Shown here piece after piece: positions 27,507 through 36,477 of a stretch of 64,000 nucleotides of DNA. The position numbers and the translations under genes were made by a program. The notes beneath the pieces were generated by a model. The model worked only from the letters and a program-made list of their open reading frames with translations. It was not told the DNA's origin and ran no database searches. The stretch spans positions 504,485 to 568,484 of the forward strand of contig NZ_CP022523.1 in assembly GCF_002850255.1 (NCBI RefSeq), read 5' to 3'. Positions within the stretch are counted from its first letter, which is position 1, and each line of letters begins with the position of its first letter. The stretch comes from Pseudoalteromonas sp. NC201 (GTDB lineage Bacteria; Pseudomonadota; Gammaproteobacteria; Enterobacterales; Alteromonadaceae).

Positions 27507-30500
27507 CTAAAATGAGTAAGTATTTCGACCGCCAGAGTGACCTACTGTTGAGTGTAAGTCACTTGGAATTAATTGCAGCTTTGTGGAGTTCTCTACATGA
27601 TGCCAGGTATGTGTCGACGGTTGCTTCCAAGCTGGATCTATATTTTCCATCAATTGATTCGCGTTTCTCATGTCCAGCTGTGAACCTGATGTTCCTCTAC
27701 CAGATGTAGGGTCTGGGTTTAATTTTTTTATATCAACCTCTACAAGATAACCTTTATACTTCATAATATAAGGTCTGAAATCCGCAAAACCTTTTTCGGT
27801 AAAGTTAACACCATCAGGATACTTTTCAGCAAGCTCTTTTAATTTTAACTCTCTGATTTTCCTTTTTCTTGGCTGCATTGCATCTAGCCTTTGTTTCAAG
27901 ATCGTATTTTTATGTATATCTAAACTGTAGTTTTGTCCTGCAAATTCTGCGTTCCGAGGGGGCTTTCCATCAATAAGTTGTAATTTATTGTCTTTACGGT
28001 TAGTTAATTTGGGTTTTGTTTTATCAGTTTGAGTTGTTCCAGCCCCCGGCAACTCATTCCCTTTTGGTGGCTCCAATTCATCGGCCTTGGCTTTGGTGGG
28101 CTTATCGGTAACGCCTCGAATTGGTGATTGGCCTTGATATTCATCCAGTGCTTTATTAACTCGCTGCCCGATTTCTTGGGCGGCTTGTTGCATATGCTGG
28201 TCGATTTTGGGGGTGACGTCGTCTAGGCGTTTTACCGTGGCTTGCATGCCTTCGATGGCGGCGTCTGGGAGCAGTAGGTCGTAGTGCCAACTGGTAGACA
28301 TGTCATCGAGTGAATCGCGCAGGCCTTTGACGATGTTTTGAACTTCCGTGGCGGATTGTTTTCCTAGGTCTTGCCAGTTGATGTCTCTTAGGTATTTAAC
28401 TGGGTCGCCTTTACCGAGCTTGCGTAAAACGGCAAGTGCAGCAGAGAGGGATTCTCCGGTATTTTTTAAGATAACCTTGCCTACGCCTTTGACTGCTGAG
28501 CCCACTACTGGCACTAAACCAATACCCGTTAGGGTAAAGGCAAGCCAAGCGTCGGTGTCGTTGGCTTCATCATCGTCGGTCAGTAACATGACATTGGCAA
28601 TGATATCTCGTAAATCCATGACTTGGTCGATAATCGGTATCATGGAAATCAAGGTGCCTACCACGATTTGTGACGTGGAAGGGTTTTGATTAAAGTCGCC
28701 TTGTAGTGTGCCCCACAACCAATCACCTGCTTGGGTTGCAATGCCATTGGCTTCTATCAGTGGTGCGGTATTGCCGCTGCGTACCATTTCAGCCGCTCGC
28801 GCTGGGGTGATTTGTCCATACAGTGGATTTTTAGGGCGATTATCTTCTGGCAGGTAATCGCGTTTATCCTCACCATATTGCACGGTATATTGACCGGGCG
28901 GGGCATTCTCAATTTTTGCTTTACCGCTGTCGTCTAAGTTGCCGGTCAGCGTTGTGCCGTTTGCAAATCGAATGGTATAAGGCGCGCCCATAATTGGGCT
29001 GCCATCTTGATAGGTGTAAGACAACTCAATGGTACTGCTCGCCATGGTGGCAATGCCATCGGCGGCAAGTGAGAGTCGAGCATTCTCAGAAAGCGCTTGA
29101 ATTTGCGGTACACTCGGCATCGTGGCGCTTTGTTTGCTGCCAATATCTTGCTCCATGCTACCGTCAAACACGGTCATGGCTTTGCCTTTTAAGGTCAGTA
29201 ACTTGTCTGCAAAGATGTTGACGTTACCACTTGAGTCAATGCTGATTTCACTGCCACCATTGGCAAGGGTGAGGTTGCCAGAGCCACTGCCTTTAATCGT
29301 GATATTGCCTTGGCTTTGAATGAGTTGACTTCCAGCCGGGGCGGTGATGGTGAGATTGTTGTCTGCCTTGAGGTTGATATCACTTTGGATAACACTGCGA
29401 TGGCTGCGACCGGCCTTAAGGGTGATATTTTGTGTGGCGCTGACGTCAATTTGGTTGGCGGTGACGTCTAGGTTGGTTGCTGCATCAGCAATCACCGACT
29501 TTTTACTCTCCAGTGCCAGTTGTTGTTTGGCGCTGGCAATAAAGGTTTTATTGGTGAGTAGTCGAATTGCGCTTTTAACACTGCCAAGTTGTATGTCTTT
29601 GGCTGCAAAAATGTTCATTGCGCCTAGTTGCGCAAGCCAGTGAATATAAGGCTGCTTTTTATCCCCATGTAACACCAAGTGTTGGTTGCCCGCTAAGGTT
29701 TGCAACACAATATGCGGGGTTTTTGGGGTGTCATCAAACATCAACAGGTTTTGGCCGCGAGAGCACAACACGTTTTGGGCGTTATTGGCGCTAGTAACAA
29801 CAGATGGTTGCGTGTCATTAAGCGCAAACCCTAACAGGTAACTTTGGTCAGGGTCGTTGTTCATACAACCGATGAGCACATTACTGTCTGGCAGCAGTGG
29901 AAAGTGTAACCCTGTCGGTTGCTTTTGACCACGACAGGCATATTGTGTGAGGCGCTTTACCGATTCAGTCACCTGACTATCAAAATGTACTTGCGTGGCA
30001 TATTGCCCTTGTGCATCTAAGTGAGGATTGGCCTTTGACCCCGACAGCGAGCGCACTGTGGCGGTAAACACCATCGGCTTGGGGCTATGCTCTGGGGGCG
30101 CGATACGTATTGGCTCACCCCGTGGTACACACACCGACTCGCTATGATGCGCAACTTGCTTAGGGTCATTGGCACTGCCTTGCTTATAAATCTGTTTACT
30201 GCGAATACAGGTATAATCGCCACCTTTTGCTGTGCCCAATTTACCATTTAACGAAAACGAATAACCGGCATTGGCTTCGGCTACGTTTCCTACCAGCGTG
30301 ACTTCATTTTTACCTTGTTGATAGGCAAGCTCGAGATTGCCAGTGCGCTCAAATTGCTCAGCGGGATTTTGTGCAGCAGGCTCAAAATAGCTACGCTGGG
30401 CCGAGCTGACCGAGGTTGGTGGATGAGCATTCATATGCACTTGTGAGCCACCCATTTTAAAACGATGGCGGCTTTGGCACTGCGTAAACCCAACAAAGCC

Positions 30501-31115
30501 GGTTTCATGTTCGTGAACCAGACCATCTTTATCCGTTACCGACAGCAAGCCTCGCTCAATATAGGGGCTTGCAAGATTCCCCTCGGCAATCACTATCGAC
30601 TCAATAAAGTCATGGCATTCAAACCAATAAATTAAGCCGTACTTTGCTAAGAGTCGGGTGAAAAAGGTGTAGTCGTTTTCTAGTGCTTGTACGCACTGCG
30701 GTAGCGTGGGTAAATCTTTAGTGACTCGCCATTTTATCCGGTCTTGTGAATAGCCGGCTTTTTGTATCAGCTTATTGAGGACAGACTGAACATTGGCTTG
30801 TACAAAGATTTGGCTTTTTTCAGTTTGCTTAAGTAACTCAAGGCGAGGCTTTAAGACCACCTCTGCACCACAGGTGTGCTCAGACACAAAACCAGATTGG
30901 ATATCAAACAAAGTACCAGTGAAATATGTTGATATTGCGTCTGGTGACTCAATTTCAAACGTGAGCATATTGCCGACGAGTAATTCATCAGCCAGGTCAA
31001 ATTGGGATTCTAGGTTCGCTTTGAGTAAAAAGCCGCTATTGATACAGGTCGTGAGCTCAAAATCGACGACATGTACAGGATGGTTAGTACCATACACCAC
31101 AATCCTTGTTTGCAT
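27507..31115 (-). CDS. vgrG: VgrG with C-terminal WHH-type HNH nuclease effector
   Basis: The 1202-residue type VI secretion spike protein has a gp27/gp44-like N-terminal region (about residues 1-300), a gp5 OB fold and beta-needle (about 380-640, with repeats such as NITLKAGRS and NITIKGSGSGNLTL), and a carboxypeptidase-regulatory-like beta domain (about 695-765). A hydrophobic pre-toxin segment follows (about 795-870). The C-terminal nuclease is of the HNH/EndoVII WHH type, with TWHHVENSTKLQLIPSDLH at about 1170-1188 and a terminal GHSGG. No hcp or tss genes are in the window, so it is an orphan effector island. The adjacent SUKH gene protects the producer. Confidence 0.88.
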   Translation of the reverse strand: MQTRIVVYGTNHPVHVVDFELTTCINSGFLLKANLESQFDLADELLVGNMLTFEIESPDAISTYFTGTLFDIQSGFVSEHTCGAEVVLKPRLELLKQTEKSQIFVQANVQSVLNKLIQKAGYSQDRIKWRVTKDLPTLPQCVQALENDYTFFTRLLAKYGLIYWFECHDFIESIVIAEGNLASPYIERGLLSVTDKDGLVHEHETGFVGFTQCQSRHRFKMGGSQVHMNAHPPTSVSSAQRSYFEPAAQNPAEQFERTGNLELAYQQGKNEVTLVGNVAEANAGYSFSLNGKLGTAKGGDYTCIRSKQIYKQGSANDPKQVAHHSESVCVPRGEPIRIAPPEHSPKPMVFTATVRSLSGSKANPHLDAQGQYATQVHFDSQVTESVKRLTQYACRGQKQPTGLHFPLLPDSNVLIGCMNNDPDQSYLLGFALNDTQPSVVTSANNAQNVLCSRGQNLLMFDDTPKTPHIVLQTLAGNQHLVLHGDKKQPYIHWLAQLGAMNIFAAKDIQLGSVKSAIRLLTNKTFIASAKQQLALESKKSVIADAATNLDVTANQIDVSATQNITLKAGRSHRSVIQSDINLKADNNLTITAPAGSQLIQSQGNITIKGSGSGNLTLANGGSEISIDSSGNVNIFADKLLTLKGKAMTVFDGSMEQDIGSKQSATMPSVPQIQALSENARLSLAADGIATMASSTIELSYTYQDGSPIMGAPYTIRFANGTTLTGNLDDSGKAKIENAPPGQYTVQYGEDKRDYLPEDNRPKNPLYGQITPARAAEMVRSGNTAPLIEANGIATQAGDWLWGTLQGDFNQNPSTSQIVVGTLISMIPIIDQVMDLRDIIANVMLLTDDDEANDTDAWLAFTLTGIGLVPVVGSAVKGVGKVILKNTGESLSAALAVLRKLGKGDPVKYLRDINWQDLGKQSATEVQNIVKGLRDSLDDMSTSWHYDLLLPDAAIEGMQATVKRLDDVTPKIDQHMQQAAQEIGQRVNKALDEYQGQSPIRGVTDKPTKAKADELEPPKGNELPGAGTTQTDKTKPKLTNRKDNKLQLIDGKPPRNAEFAGQNYSLDIHKNTILKQRLDAMQPRKRKIRELKLKELAEKYPDGVNFTEKGFADFRPYIMKYKGYLVEVDIKKLNPDPTSGRGTSGSQLDMRNANQLMENIDPAWKQPSTHTWHHVENSTKLQLIPSDLHSTVGHSGGRNTYSF
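28214..29507. repeat. 1.3-kb direct repeat, intact copy inside vgrG
   Basis: The block is nearly identical to 25671-26979, in the same orientation, 2.5 kb apart. Recombination between the two would replace the WHH toxin and SUKH immunity with the displaced toxin region. The 15-bp length difference is the LFTQR insertion in the truncated copy. Confidence 0.85.
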
Positions 31116-31323
31116 TTTTTATGTCCACTGTTGTTGGTTAAAGCCGTTCCACCAATACGCAGTACTACTTCCTAGTGTGCTGCGATTGGTTTTTATTTGC
31201 GCGCTATTGTTACATAAAAGGCAAGCATTTTTAACTCATTTTTTTATTTAGCATTCGAATGCTTATCTTTTGGCATAACGGGTGGTTTTTAAATCTCAAG
31301 CCAAATGAAACGGTGTCAGTTTG

Positions 31324-31567
31324 CCTTCCATGGCTCGTATCAAAGCGCATCCATGCGCTTCTCGTTCATTCTTTTTAAACGACGAAAAAGAACGAACCAA
31401 GAAAACGTCGCCCCAACATCACACTTAATCCTCAAATCCTAAGCCGACATAGTGCAACCGCCTTGTAAGGCACGTCCCTGTGCCAGACAAGACTTAGCCG
31501 ACATCCTGTCGGCACATTGCATATCGACTGATGCTTTTCGGGTGTGATGGAGGGGGGAATAAGTTGT
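31324..31567. repeat. Dispersed intergenic repeat, copy 1
   Basis: The block beginning CCTTCCATGGCTCGTATCAA and ending GATGGAGGGGG recurs almost identically at 32038-32441, where it is interrupted by a MITE. It contains short inverted repeats (AAAGAACGAACC region and CCGACATCCTGTCGGCA). It sits upstream of vgrG and does not encode a credible protein. Possible frames at 31432-31767 lie within it and are not supported. Confidence 0.7.
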
Positions 31568-32037
31568 CTGTTAGCTGTCCACAAAGCCATCAGAAACATA
31601 GTTGTTTGCAAGCACCACAAAAACGATCGGTGTGAACTCCTAATTAACAGTCTAAATAGTTTTGTGGGAGGTGATTCACTCGCCGAACAGTTATATTTTC
31701 TGGTGTGGTATTGGCCGTGTGCACTAGTTTTTCTCTCAAAAGCAGCTAATTTTCCTGCAAGCACCAAACAAAACTATCAGCGCCTTGTATCTCCCTCATC
31801 ACACCTGAAAGTAAATTGCCAATGAGTCATTTCAACGCATGGATGCGTGAAAAGCGGTGACAGGGCCAAGGATGGCCCTTACACCGTGGTGACGTTCATA
31901 TTGGTAATTTACTTGAGGAGTCAGTGTGATGTTGGGAGTGCCTTTTCTTTTGCTACCTTTTCTTTGGGCAAGCAAAGAAAAGATAGTCGTAGCCCATGGA
32001 TGGGCGTCGAAATCCGTCAGGAGGACATATTAGTCTT
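31568..32037. repeat. Continuation of intergenic repeat mosaic
   Basis: About 470 bp with no gene. It includes TGGGAGGTGATTCACTCGCC (31669-31688), which matches the site occupied by the IS110 element in the second copy. It also includes the palindrome GCCCATGGATGGGC near 31991-32004, repeated at 34022-34037. A hairpin-rich AAAGAAAAG stretch surrounds 31950-31985. Confidence 0.5.
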
Positions 32038-32552
32038 ACCCTCCATGGCTCGTATCAAAGCGCATCCATGCGCTTCTCGTTCATTCTTTTTAAACGACGA
32101 AAAAGAACGAACCAAGAAAACGTCGCCCCAGCATCACACTTAATCCTCAAACCCTAAGCCGATATATAATACTAATTGCACTAAGTCTCCAATCAATTTG
32201 AAGGGTGAAATACCATATTAGCGTCGTTAAAAATTTCTCATTTAGAACAACTAAATAGCAAAATTTTTGCCTAGCTACTAAAGCTATTTCTCCGCTTCAA
32301 ATTGCTCATTTACCTAATACAATTGGTATCGCAACCGTCTTGTAAGGCACGTCCATGATGCCAGACAAGGCTTGACCGACATCCTGTCGGCACATTGCAT
32401 ATCGACTTATGCTTTTCGGTTGTGATGGAGGGGGAATAAGTTGCTTGTGAGATCGTCTACGATTTTAGCGATTAAGCTGCTTTAAAGCATTGTAAAAGCT
32501 ATCATCGCAGAATGCTTCCTAATTCACAGTGCAAATAGTGTTGTAGGAGATG
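32038..32552. repeat. Dispersed intergenic repeat, copy 2, interrupted by a MITE and an IS
   Basis: Copy 2 follows copy 1 block by block (CATGGCTCGTATCAAAG through GATGGAGGGGGAATAAGTTG). It carries a 161-bp MITE at 32169-32329 between the AAGCCGA and GCAACCG blocks. Its further homology is split by the IS110/IS1111 element at 32553 and resumes at about 33954. Confidence 0.65.
32169..32329. mobile_element. MITE-like element with imperfect terminal inverted repeats
   Basis: The ends are ATACTAATTG and CAATTGGTAT (9 of 10 complementary). Internal arms (CAATTTGAAG/CTTCAAATTG and AAAAATTT/AAATTTTT) make the whole segment a long foldback of about 160 bp with no ORF. Comparison with copy 1 of the host repeat shows it is absent there, so it is an insertion. 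Confidence 0.65.
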
Positions 32553-32630
32553 TATGGACTCCTCCCCCTTAACGGGAGAGTACGGTATAAAGATATTGCA
32601 AAACACTTTTACCAAATAAGGAGTCCATAC

Positions 32631-33662
32631 ATGACACAGTCTAATTTAATTGCTATCGACTTGGCAAAAAACATTTTCCAAGTAGCACAGCTGAAAGGCA
32701 ATAAACTCAAGTTTAATAAGCCAATGAAACGCGAACCTATGTTTGAGTTGCTAGCAAAAGCCGAGGGTTCAAAGGTCGTGATGGAAGCTTGCGGTAGCGC
32801 CCAGCATATTGCTCGCAAAGCGCTGTCGCTGGGGCATGATGTCATGTTGCTTCCCCCTAAGTTCGTTAAAGCGTTTAGGCAAGGCCAAAAAACCGATGCA
32901 AATGATGTACTCGCTATTGCCAGTGCAAGCCAAGCATATAACGTAAAGCCCTGTAAAATCATGACAGTTGAAGAGCAAACGTTGCAGTCATTGAGCCAAG
33001 CGAGAACCTTAGTAGATAAACAAAAGACTCAGCTTTCAAATCAAATACGTGGATTGCTATTAGAGTTTGGTATTGTTATTAATCAAGGCGATGCTGCGTT
33101 AACACAAGTCGTTCCAGATATTTTAGAAGATGCTGAAAATGCGCTCCCCATCGCATTAAAACAAGCACTCGCGGTGAGTTATGACCTATATAAAACACAA
33201 TGCGACGCTAAAGCACAGCTACATAAACAAGTTGAAGCGATAACCAAGCAAAATGAGAGCTGCCAGCGTTTAATGGCATTAGAAGGTGTTGGCCCAATTA
33301 CCGCGATAGAGCTGTTATCCTTTTTAGGCAATACCTCACAATTTAGTAATGCCAGAGGGGCGGCGGCATGTGCTGGTGTAACACCGACACAGCACTCATC
33401 AGGCGGAAAAGCCAAGATAGGCCATATCCCCAAAAGACGAGGCAATACATTAAGGAAAAACCTGTTTCTCGGTGCAAGAACGGTAGTCAGTAGGCTAAAA
33501 CATAAAGAAGCGACCACAGAGAAAGAACGCTGGATAAAAAATCTACTCGCCAAGAAGAGTGTGAAATGTGTTGCCATTGCATTGGCCAACAAAACGGTTA
33601 GAACAGCCTATGCCTTACTTAAAAACGGCTCAACATACGAGCCAAAAATCTTAGCGGTGTAG
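32631..33662 (+). CDS. IS110/IS1111 family DEDD transposase
   Basis: The ATG at 32631 is preferred (AAGGAG 6 nt upstream) over an extension to 32550. The 343-residue protein has the N-terminal RuvC-like DEDD domain (AIDLAKN with Asp10, VVMEACGSA, KTDANDVLAI). The C-terminal Transposase_20 domain has LMALEGVGPITAIELLSFLG and the GAAACAGVTPTQHSSGGK segment with its catalytic-type serine. The frame looks intact, so the element could be active. Confidence 0.9.
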   Translation: MTQSNLIAIDLAKNIFQVAQLKGNKLKFNKPMKREPMFELLAKAEGSKVVMEACGSAQHIARKALSLGHDVMLLPPKFVKAFRQGQKTDANDVLAIASASQAYNVKPCKIMTVEEQTLQSLSQARTLVDKQKTQLSNQIRGLLLEFGIVINQGDAALTQVVPDILEDAENALPIALKQALAVSYDLYKTQCDAKAQLHKQVEAITKQNESCQRLMALEGVGPITAIELLSFLGNTSQFSNARGAAACAGVTPTQHSSGGKAKIGHIPKRRGNTLRKNLFLGARTVVSRLKHKEATTEKERWIKNLLAKKSVKCVAIALANKTVRTAYALLKNGSTYEPKILAV

Positions 33663-33934
33663 CACTGAGTAACAGAAGAACAAATCAAGATAAATAGAAC
33701 GTAAAAGCAGAAAGCATACTGAGATTACCCCCAGTATTGAACAAGCCAAGATAGAGCATTAAGCGGTGAGACCCACCCTTGAGAACCTGTTAAACCGCAG
33801 GTGTATACAAATACCGCGTGGGAGAGAAGGCACAAGGGCGCGAATACATCAAAGAGGCCGAGGTAGCACCTCATCAAGAGCCCGGATATAAGCACGCAAT
33901 CACACCAATAATGCTAAAAATGGCTTGTACAATT
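33663..33934 (+). ncRNA. Candidate IS1111 guide RNA (seekRNA/bridge RNA) region
   Basis: The 272-bp non-coding region between the transposase stop and the right subterminal repeat has several complementary segments (for example GGTGAGACCCACC around 33761-33773 and GAGGTAGCACCTC around 33860-33872). It is free of credible ORFs. In IS1111-type elements this region encodes the RNA that specifies the target. The assignment rests on position and structure; the RNA ends are not known. Confidence 0.5.
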
Positions 33935-33951
33935 GGAGGAGTCCATATAAG

Positions 33952-34149
33952 ACGGTTTACCCGCCGAGAAGTTAAGTTTGTTGGGGGATGGGAGAGTGCC
34001 TTGTCATTAGGCACCAAAGAAGCCCATGGATGGGCGTCGACACTTGTCAGGAAGACGGGCTGACTTTACACATAGTCTCGAGTTAATGTTGAACTTTACT
34101 GACTGTGGAGCAATCGTATATTGCTCCACACTAGAATCATTCAGCAGGC
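33952..34149. repeat. Right flank of the IS: resumed intergenic repeat
   Basis: GGTTTACCCGCCGAGAAGTT and the later AGCCCATGGATGGGCGTCG (34021-34039) match blocks elsewhere in the mosaic (25640-25660 and 31990-32008). No gene is present. Confidence 0.6.
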
Positions 34150-35118
34150 CTAGTCATCTAGTTTTACGGCTCCAGCTATCCTATCTATTTTCACCGAGCC
34201 TGAGCCTGATTCGGTAATGGTCAAGGAACCGGCATTTACCACACGAATATTTCCAGCGCCGTCTTCTATTTGAACGTGGCCCTTCACTGCTTCGATATCC
34301 GTATTGCCTGAACCATCAACGATAGTGACATCGCCTTGGGCGTGACGAACTCGAATATTACCGGATTCATCATCGATTTTAATATTGCGTCCGCCTTCAA
34401 CAACCAGTGAGCCAGAGCCATCGATGATATCTGCGTTGCCGCTAAAACCGCGAAGGGTTAGATCGCCAGACTCATCTTCTATTTTTATATCTGTGCCGCC
34501 AGCCACATTGATATTACCCGAGCCATCCTCCAACTCCAGTGTATCGACTAATCCCTTTATGGTTATGTCGCCAGAACCATCGTCGATAACAAGTTGCTGG
34601 ACGTTAGTGATATGGATATTGCCACTGCCGTCATCAATTTCAGCACCTTGAATATCTTCCAACGTGATATTGCCAGAGCCATCATCTAGTTTGATAAAAC
34701 CTTTGATATTTTTGATGGCTATATCCCCCGAACTGTCATCAAGTGTTAGCGCAAGTTGGCTTGGCATGGTGATGGTTAAGTCAATTCTAGGGCTATTATT
34801 GCGATACCATTGTACACCAGAACTTGTATCTGAGTCGGCCACCAATATGGCGGTATCACCTGATTTTTCCAGTGTAAGTTGGTAGTTTTCTGCTTCTGTG
34901 GTTAACACGGAGGCTTCCACTTGGATCTCTTGTTGATTGTCGTATCCAATGATCTGGATATTACCCGAGGTGGTATTTGCATCAAGTTTGCTGATGTCTG
35001 CAGCGTTGAGTTGCAAAGATTTATGGAGTGTTTTGGTTGCTGCTGCGCTTGGAGAGATATGCACAACACAGCCAGATAAAAGGCTAAGTGCAGCTAAACT
35101 GGTGAAGAGCTTTTTCAT
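34150..35118 (-). CDS. Repeat-built DUF4097-like surface/periplasmic lipoprotein
   Basis: The ATG at 35118 starts a lipoprotein signal (MKKLFTSLAALSLLSGC); upstream in-frame ATGs only lengthen the N-terminus. The mature part contains about ten repeats of 17-20 residues built on DDGSGNI or EDGSGNI (from about residue 133 to the end). They alternate beta strands and Gly/Ser/Asp turns, suggesting a beta-helix or DUF4097-type beta-solenoid, possibly calcium binding. Function is unknown. The DNA repeats make the gene prone to length change. Confidence 0.75.
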   Translation of the reverse strand: MKKLFTSLAALSLLSGCVVHISPSAAATKTLHKSLQLNAADISKLDANTTSGNIQIIGYDNQQEIQVEASVLTTEAENYQLTLEKSGDTAILVADSDTSSGVQWYRNNSPRIDLTITMPSQLALTLDDSSGDIAIKNIKGFIKLDDGSGNITLEDIQGAEIDDGSGNIHITNVQQLVIDDGSGDITIKGLVDTLELEDGSGNINVAGGTDIKIEDESGDLTLRGFSGNADIIDGSGSLVVEGGRNIKIDDESGNIRVRHAQGDVTIVDGSGNTDIEAVKGHVQIEDGAGNIRVVNAGSLTITESGSGSVKIDRIAGAVKLDD

Positions 35119-35350
35119 TGTTGTTATTTTCCATAGTGGTGATGACATGATGTTATCATCCAGCAATAGTTATACCAGAATGAAGATATAAAAAAATCAA
35201 TAGATTAAGAAGGTAGCGAACTTTTGAGTGGTCAAAATAGCGAAATCAAATAGTGAGCTGAACCAAAAGTTTGCAGATATGACTGTCATGTGGTTGTAAA
35301 TTCGACAATGTAGTCTGGCACTATTGTTTGTTTATTTTCCTAACAGTGCA

Positions 35351-36124
35351 ATGAAAGACACGACCAAGCTACACGCTGTCAATCCGAAATCATTCGTTGA
35401 TAGTCACTGTAAACCAGACGCAGCAGTCTTTTTAGGAGTTGGAAGTGCCGCCAGCGCTGCAACTCTCGGGTGCTCTGCCTGTGTATTGACCCATAAAGGC
35501 CTACCTTGGTTATTGATAGATTGTGGCTTTGATACGGTGTCGCGTTATAAAAAGCATTTTTCGTCATTACCCGATGCTGTGTTTATCACCCACCTTCATT
35601 ATGACCATGTTAGTGGATTGGAGCAGCTTTACTTTCAGGCTGCATTGAGTCAGCACCAAATCACGTTATATGCCCCAGCAGAGTTAATCGTTGGGTTGTG
35701 TAATATGCTCGCGTACACCGGACTGAGCGAAGGGACTTGCGGCGTATGGCAGGTTTTCCGTTTATATCCAATTTCAGAAAGCTTTCTTCATCGTGGGCAA
35801 CGTATACATAGTTATGCCGTTCGTCATCATGAGCCCAATAGCGCTTTTTCGTTACATCTCCCAGGTAGCTTGTTTTACAGTGGTGATACCAAAGCTATTC
35901 CTGAGCTGCTCCATCATCACGTCAGTAACGGCGAAGTTATTTTTCATGATTGCGGTCTTGCAAACAATCCCAGTCACTGCTCCCTTAATGAGTTGTTGAT
36001 GAGCTATCGTGAAGACATCATTAAAAATATTTGGGTCTATCACTACCAGCATCAAGAAGATGTTGTGAAGTTCGAACGCGCAGGACTCAAAGCGGTGCTT
36101 GCTGAGCAGCCGATTGCGCTTTAA
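35351..36124 (+). CDS. Metallo-beta-lactamase fold hydrolase
   Basis: The protein has 257 residues from the ATG at 35351. The metal motif HLHYDH is at residues 81-86, with further candidate ligands in RHHEPN and YSGDTKAIPE. The C-terminal YHYQHQE could supply the last histidine. The layout is like RNase Z/AHL-lactonase relatives, but the substrate is unknown. No strong ribosome site is seen, so the start is uncertain; it converges on the Hpt gene. Confidence 0.75.
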   Translation: MKDTTKLHAVNPKSFVDSHCKPDAAVFLGVGSAASAATLGCSACVLTHKGLPWLLIDCGFDTVSRYKKHFSSLPDAVFITHLHYDHVSGLEQLYFQAALSQHQITLYAPAELIVGLCNMLAYTGLSEGTCGVWQVFRLYPISESFLHRGQRIHSYAVRHHEPNSAFSLHLPGSLFYSGDTKAIPELLHHHVSNGEVIFHDCGLANNPSHCSLNELLMSYREDIIKNIWVYHYQHQEDVVKFERAGLKAVLAEQPIAL

Positions 36125-36477
36125 TTTTGCGACTGAGAGGTTAAATAGGCTTTTAATTCTCGAACAAACTCGCTGCCGATCTCATGGTGTATCGCTTTTA
36201 TTTTTTCGGCGCACTCAGTGGTGTTGTTATCAAGTGCCGAATACTCTAACGCCTGTAGATGTTCAGCTAGTACCTCTGCACCCACTGCTTTTGCGGAGGT
36301 TTTGAGGTAATGGGCTTCGTCTTTTAACGCTTGAAAGGCACGAGTTTGGTAAGCAGTTTTAATTTTTGCGCAACTAGATTTCGATTGTACTAGAAAGTCG
36401 GTGTAAAACTTTTTCGCCGTAGCAAAATCATCACCGATTAAATCGATAAGCACCTGAGGGTTGAGGGTTTTGCTCAT
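36121..36477 (-). CDS. Hpt phosphotransfer protein
   Basis: The 118-residue helical protein has a histidine phosphotransfer signature with His56 in EAHYLKTSAKAVGA. The ATG at 36477 overlaps the stop codon of the hybrid kinase upstream (ATGA), so the two are translationally coupled. It should carry phosphate from the kinase's receiver to an unidentified regulator. A longer N-terminus from 36501 is less likely. Confidence 0.82.
   Translation of the reverse strand: MSKTLNPQVLIDLIGDDFATAKKFYTDFLVQSKSSCAKIKTAYQTRAFQALKDEAHYLKTSAKAVGAEVLAEHLQALEYSALDNNTTECAEKIKAIHHEIGSEFVRELKAYLTSQSQN

Larger units (their letters stand above)
32553..33951 (+). mobile_element. IS110 family (IS1111 subgroup) insertion sequence
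   Basis: The element is bounded by perfect 12-bp subterminal inverted repeats, ATGGACTCCTCC (32554-32565) and GGAGGAGTCCAT (33935-33946). It contains one transposase gene and a long 3' non-coding region. Flanking sequences join into the same intergenic repeat seen unoccupied at 31669-31688 and 25640-25665. The subterminal repeats and the long 3' region are typical of IS1111-type members. Confidence 0.8.

Noticed and set aside
31432..31825. Frames on both strands upstream of vgrG
   Set aside because: They lie in a repeated non-coding block and are not conserved between its two copies.
34385..35191. Plus-strand frames rich in Pro-Glu-Pro-Ser repeats
   Set aside because: They are the antisense shadow of the DGSGNI repeat lipoprotein gene.
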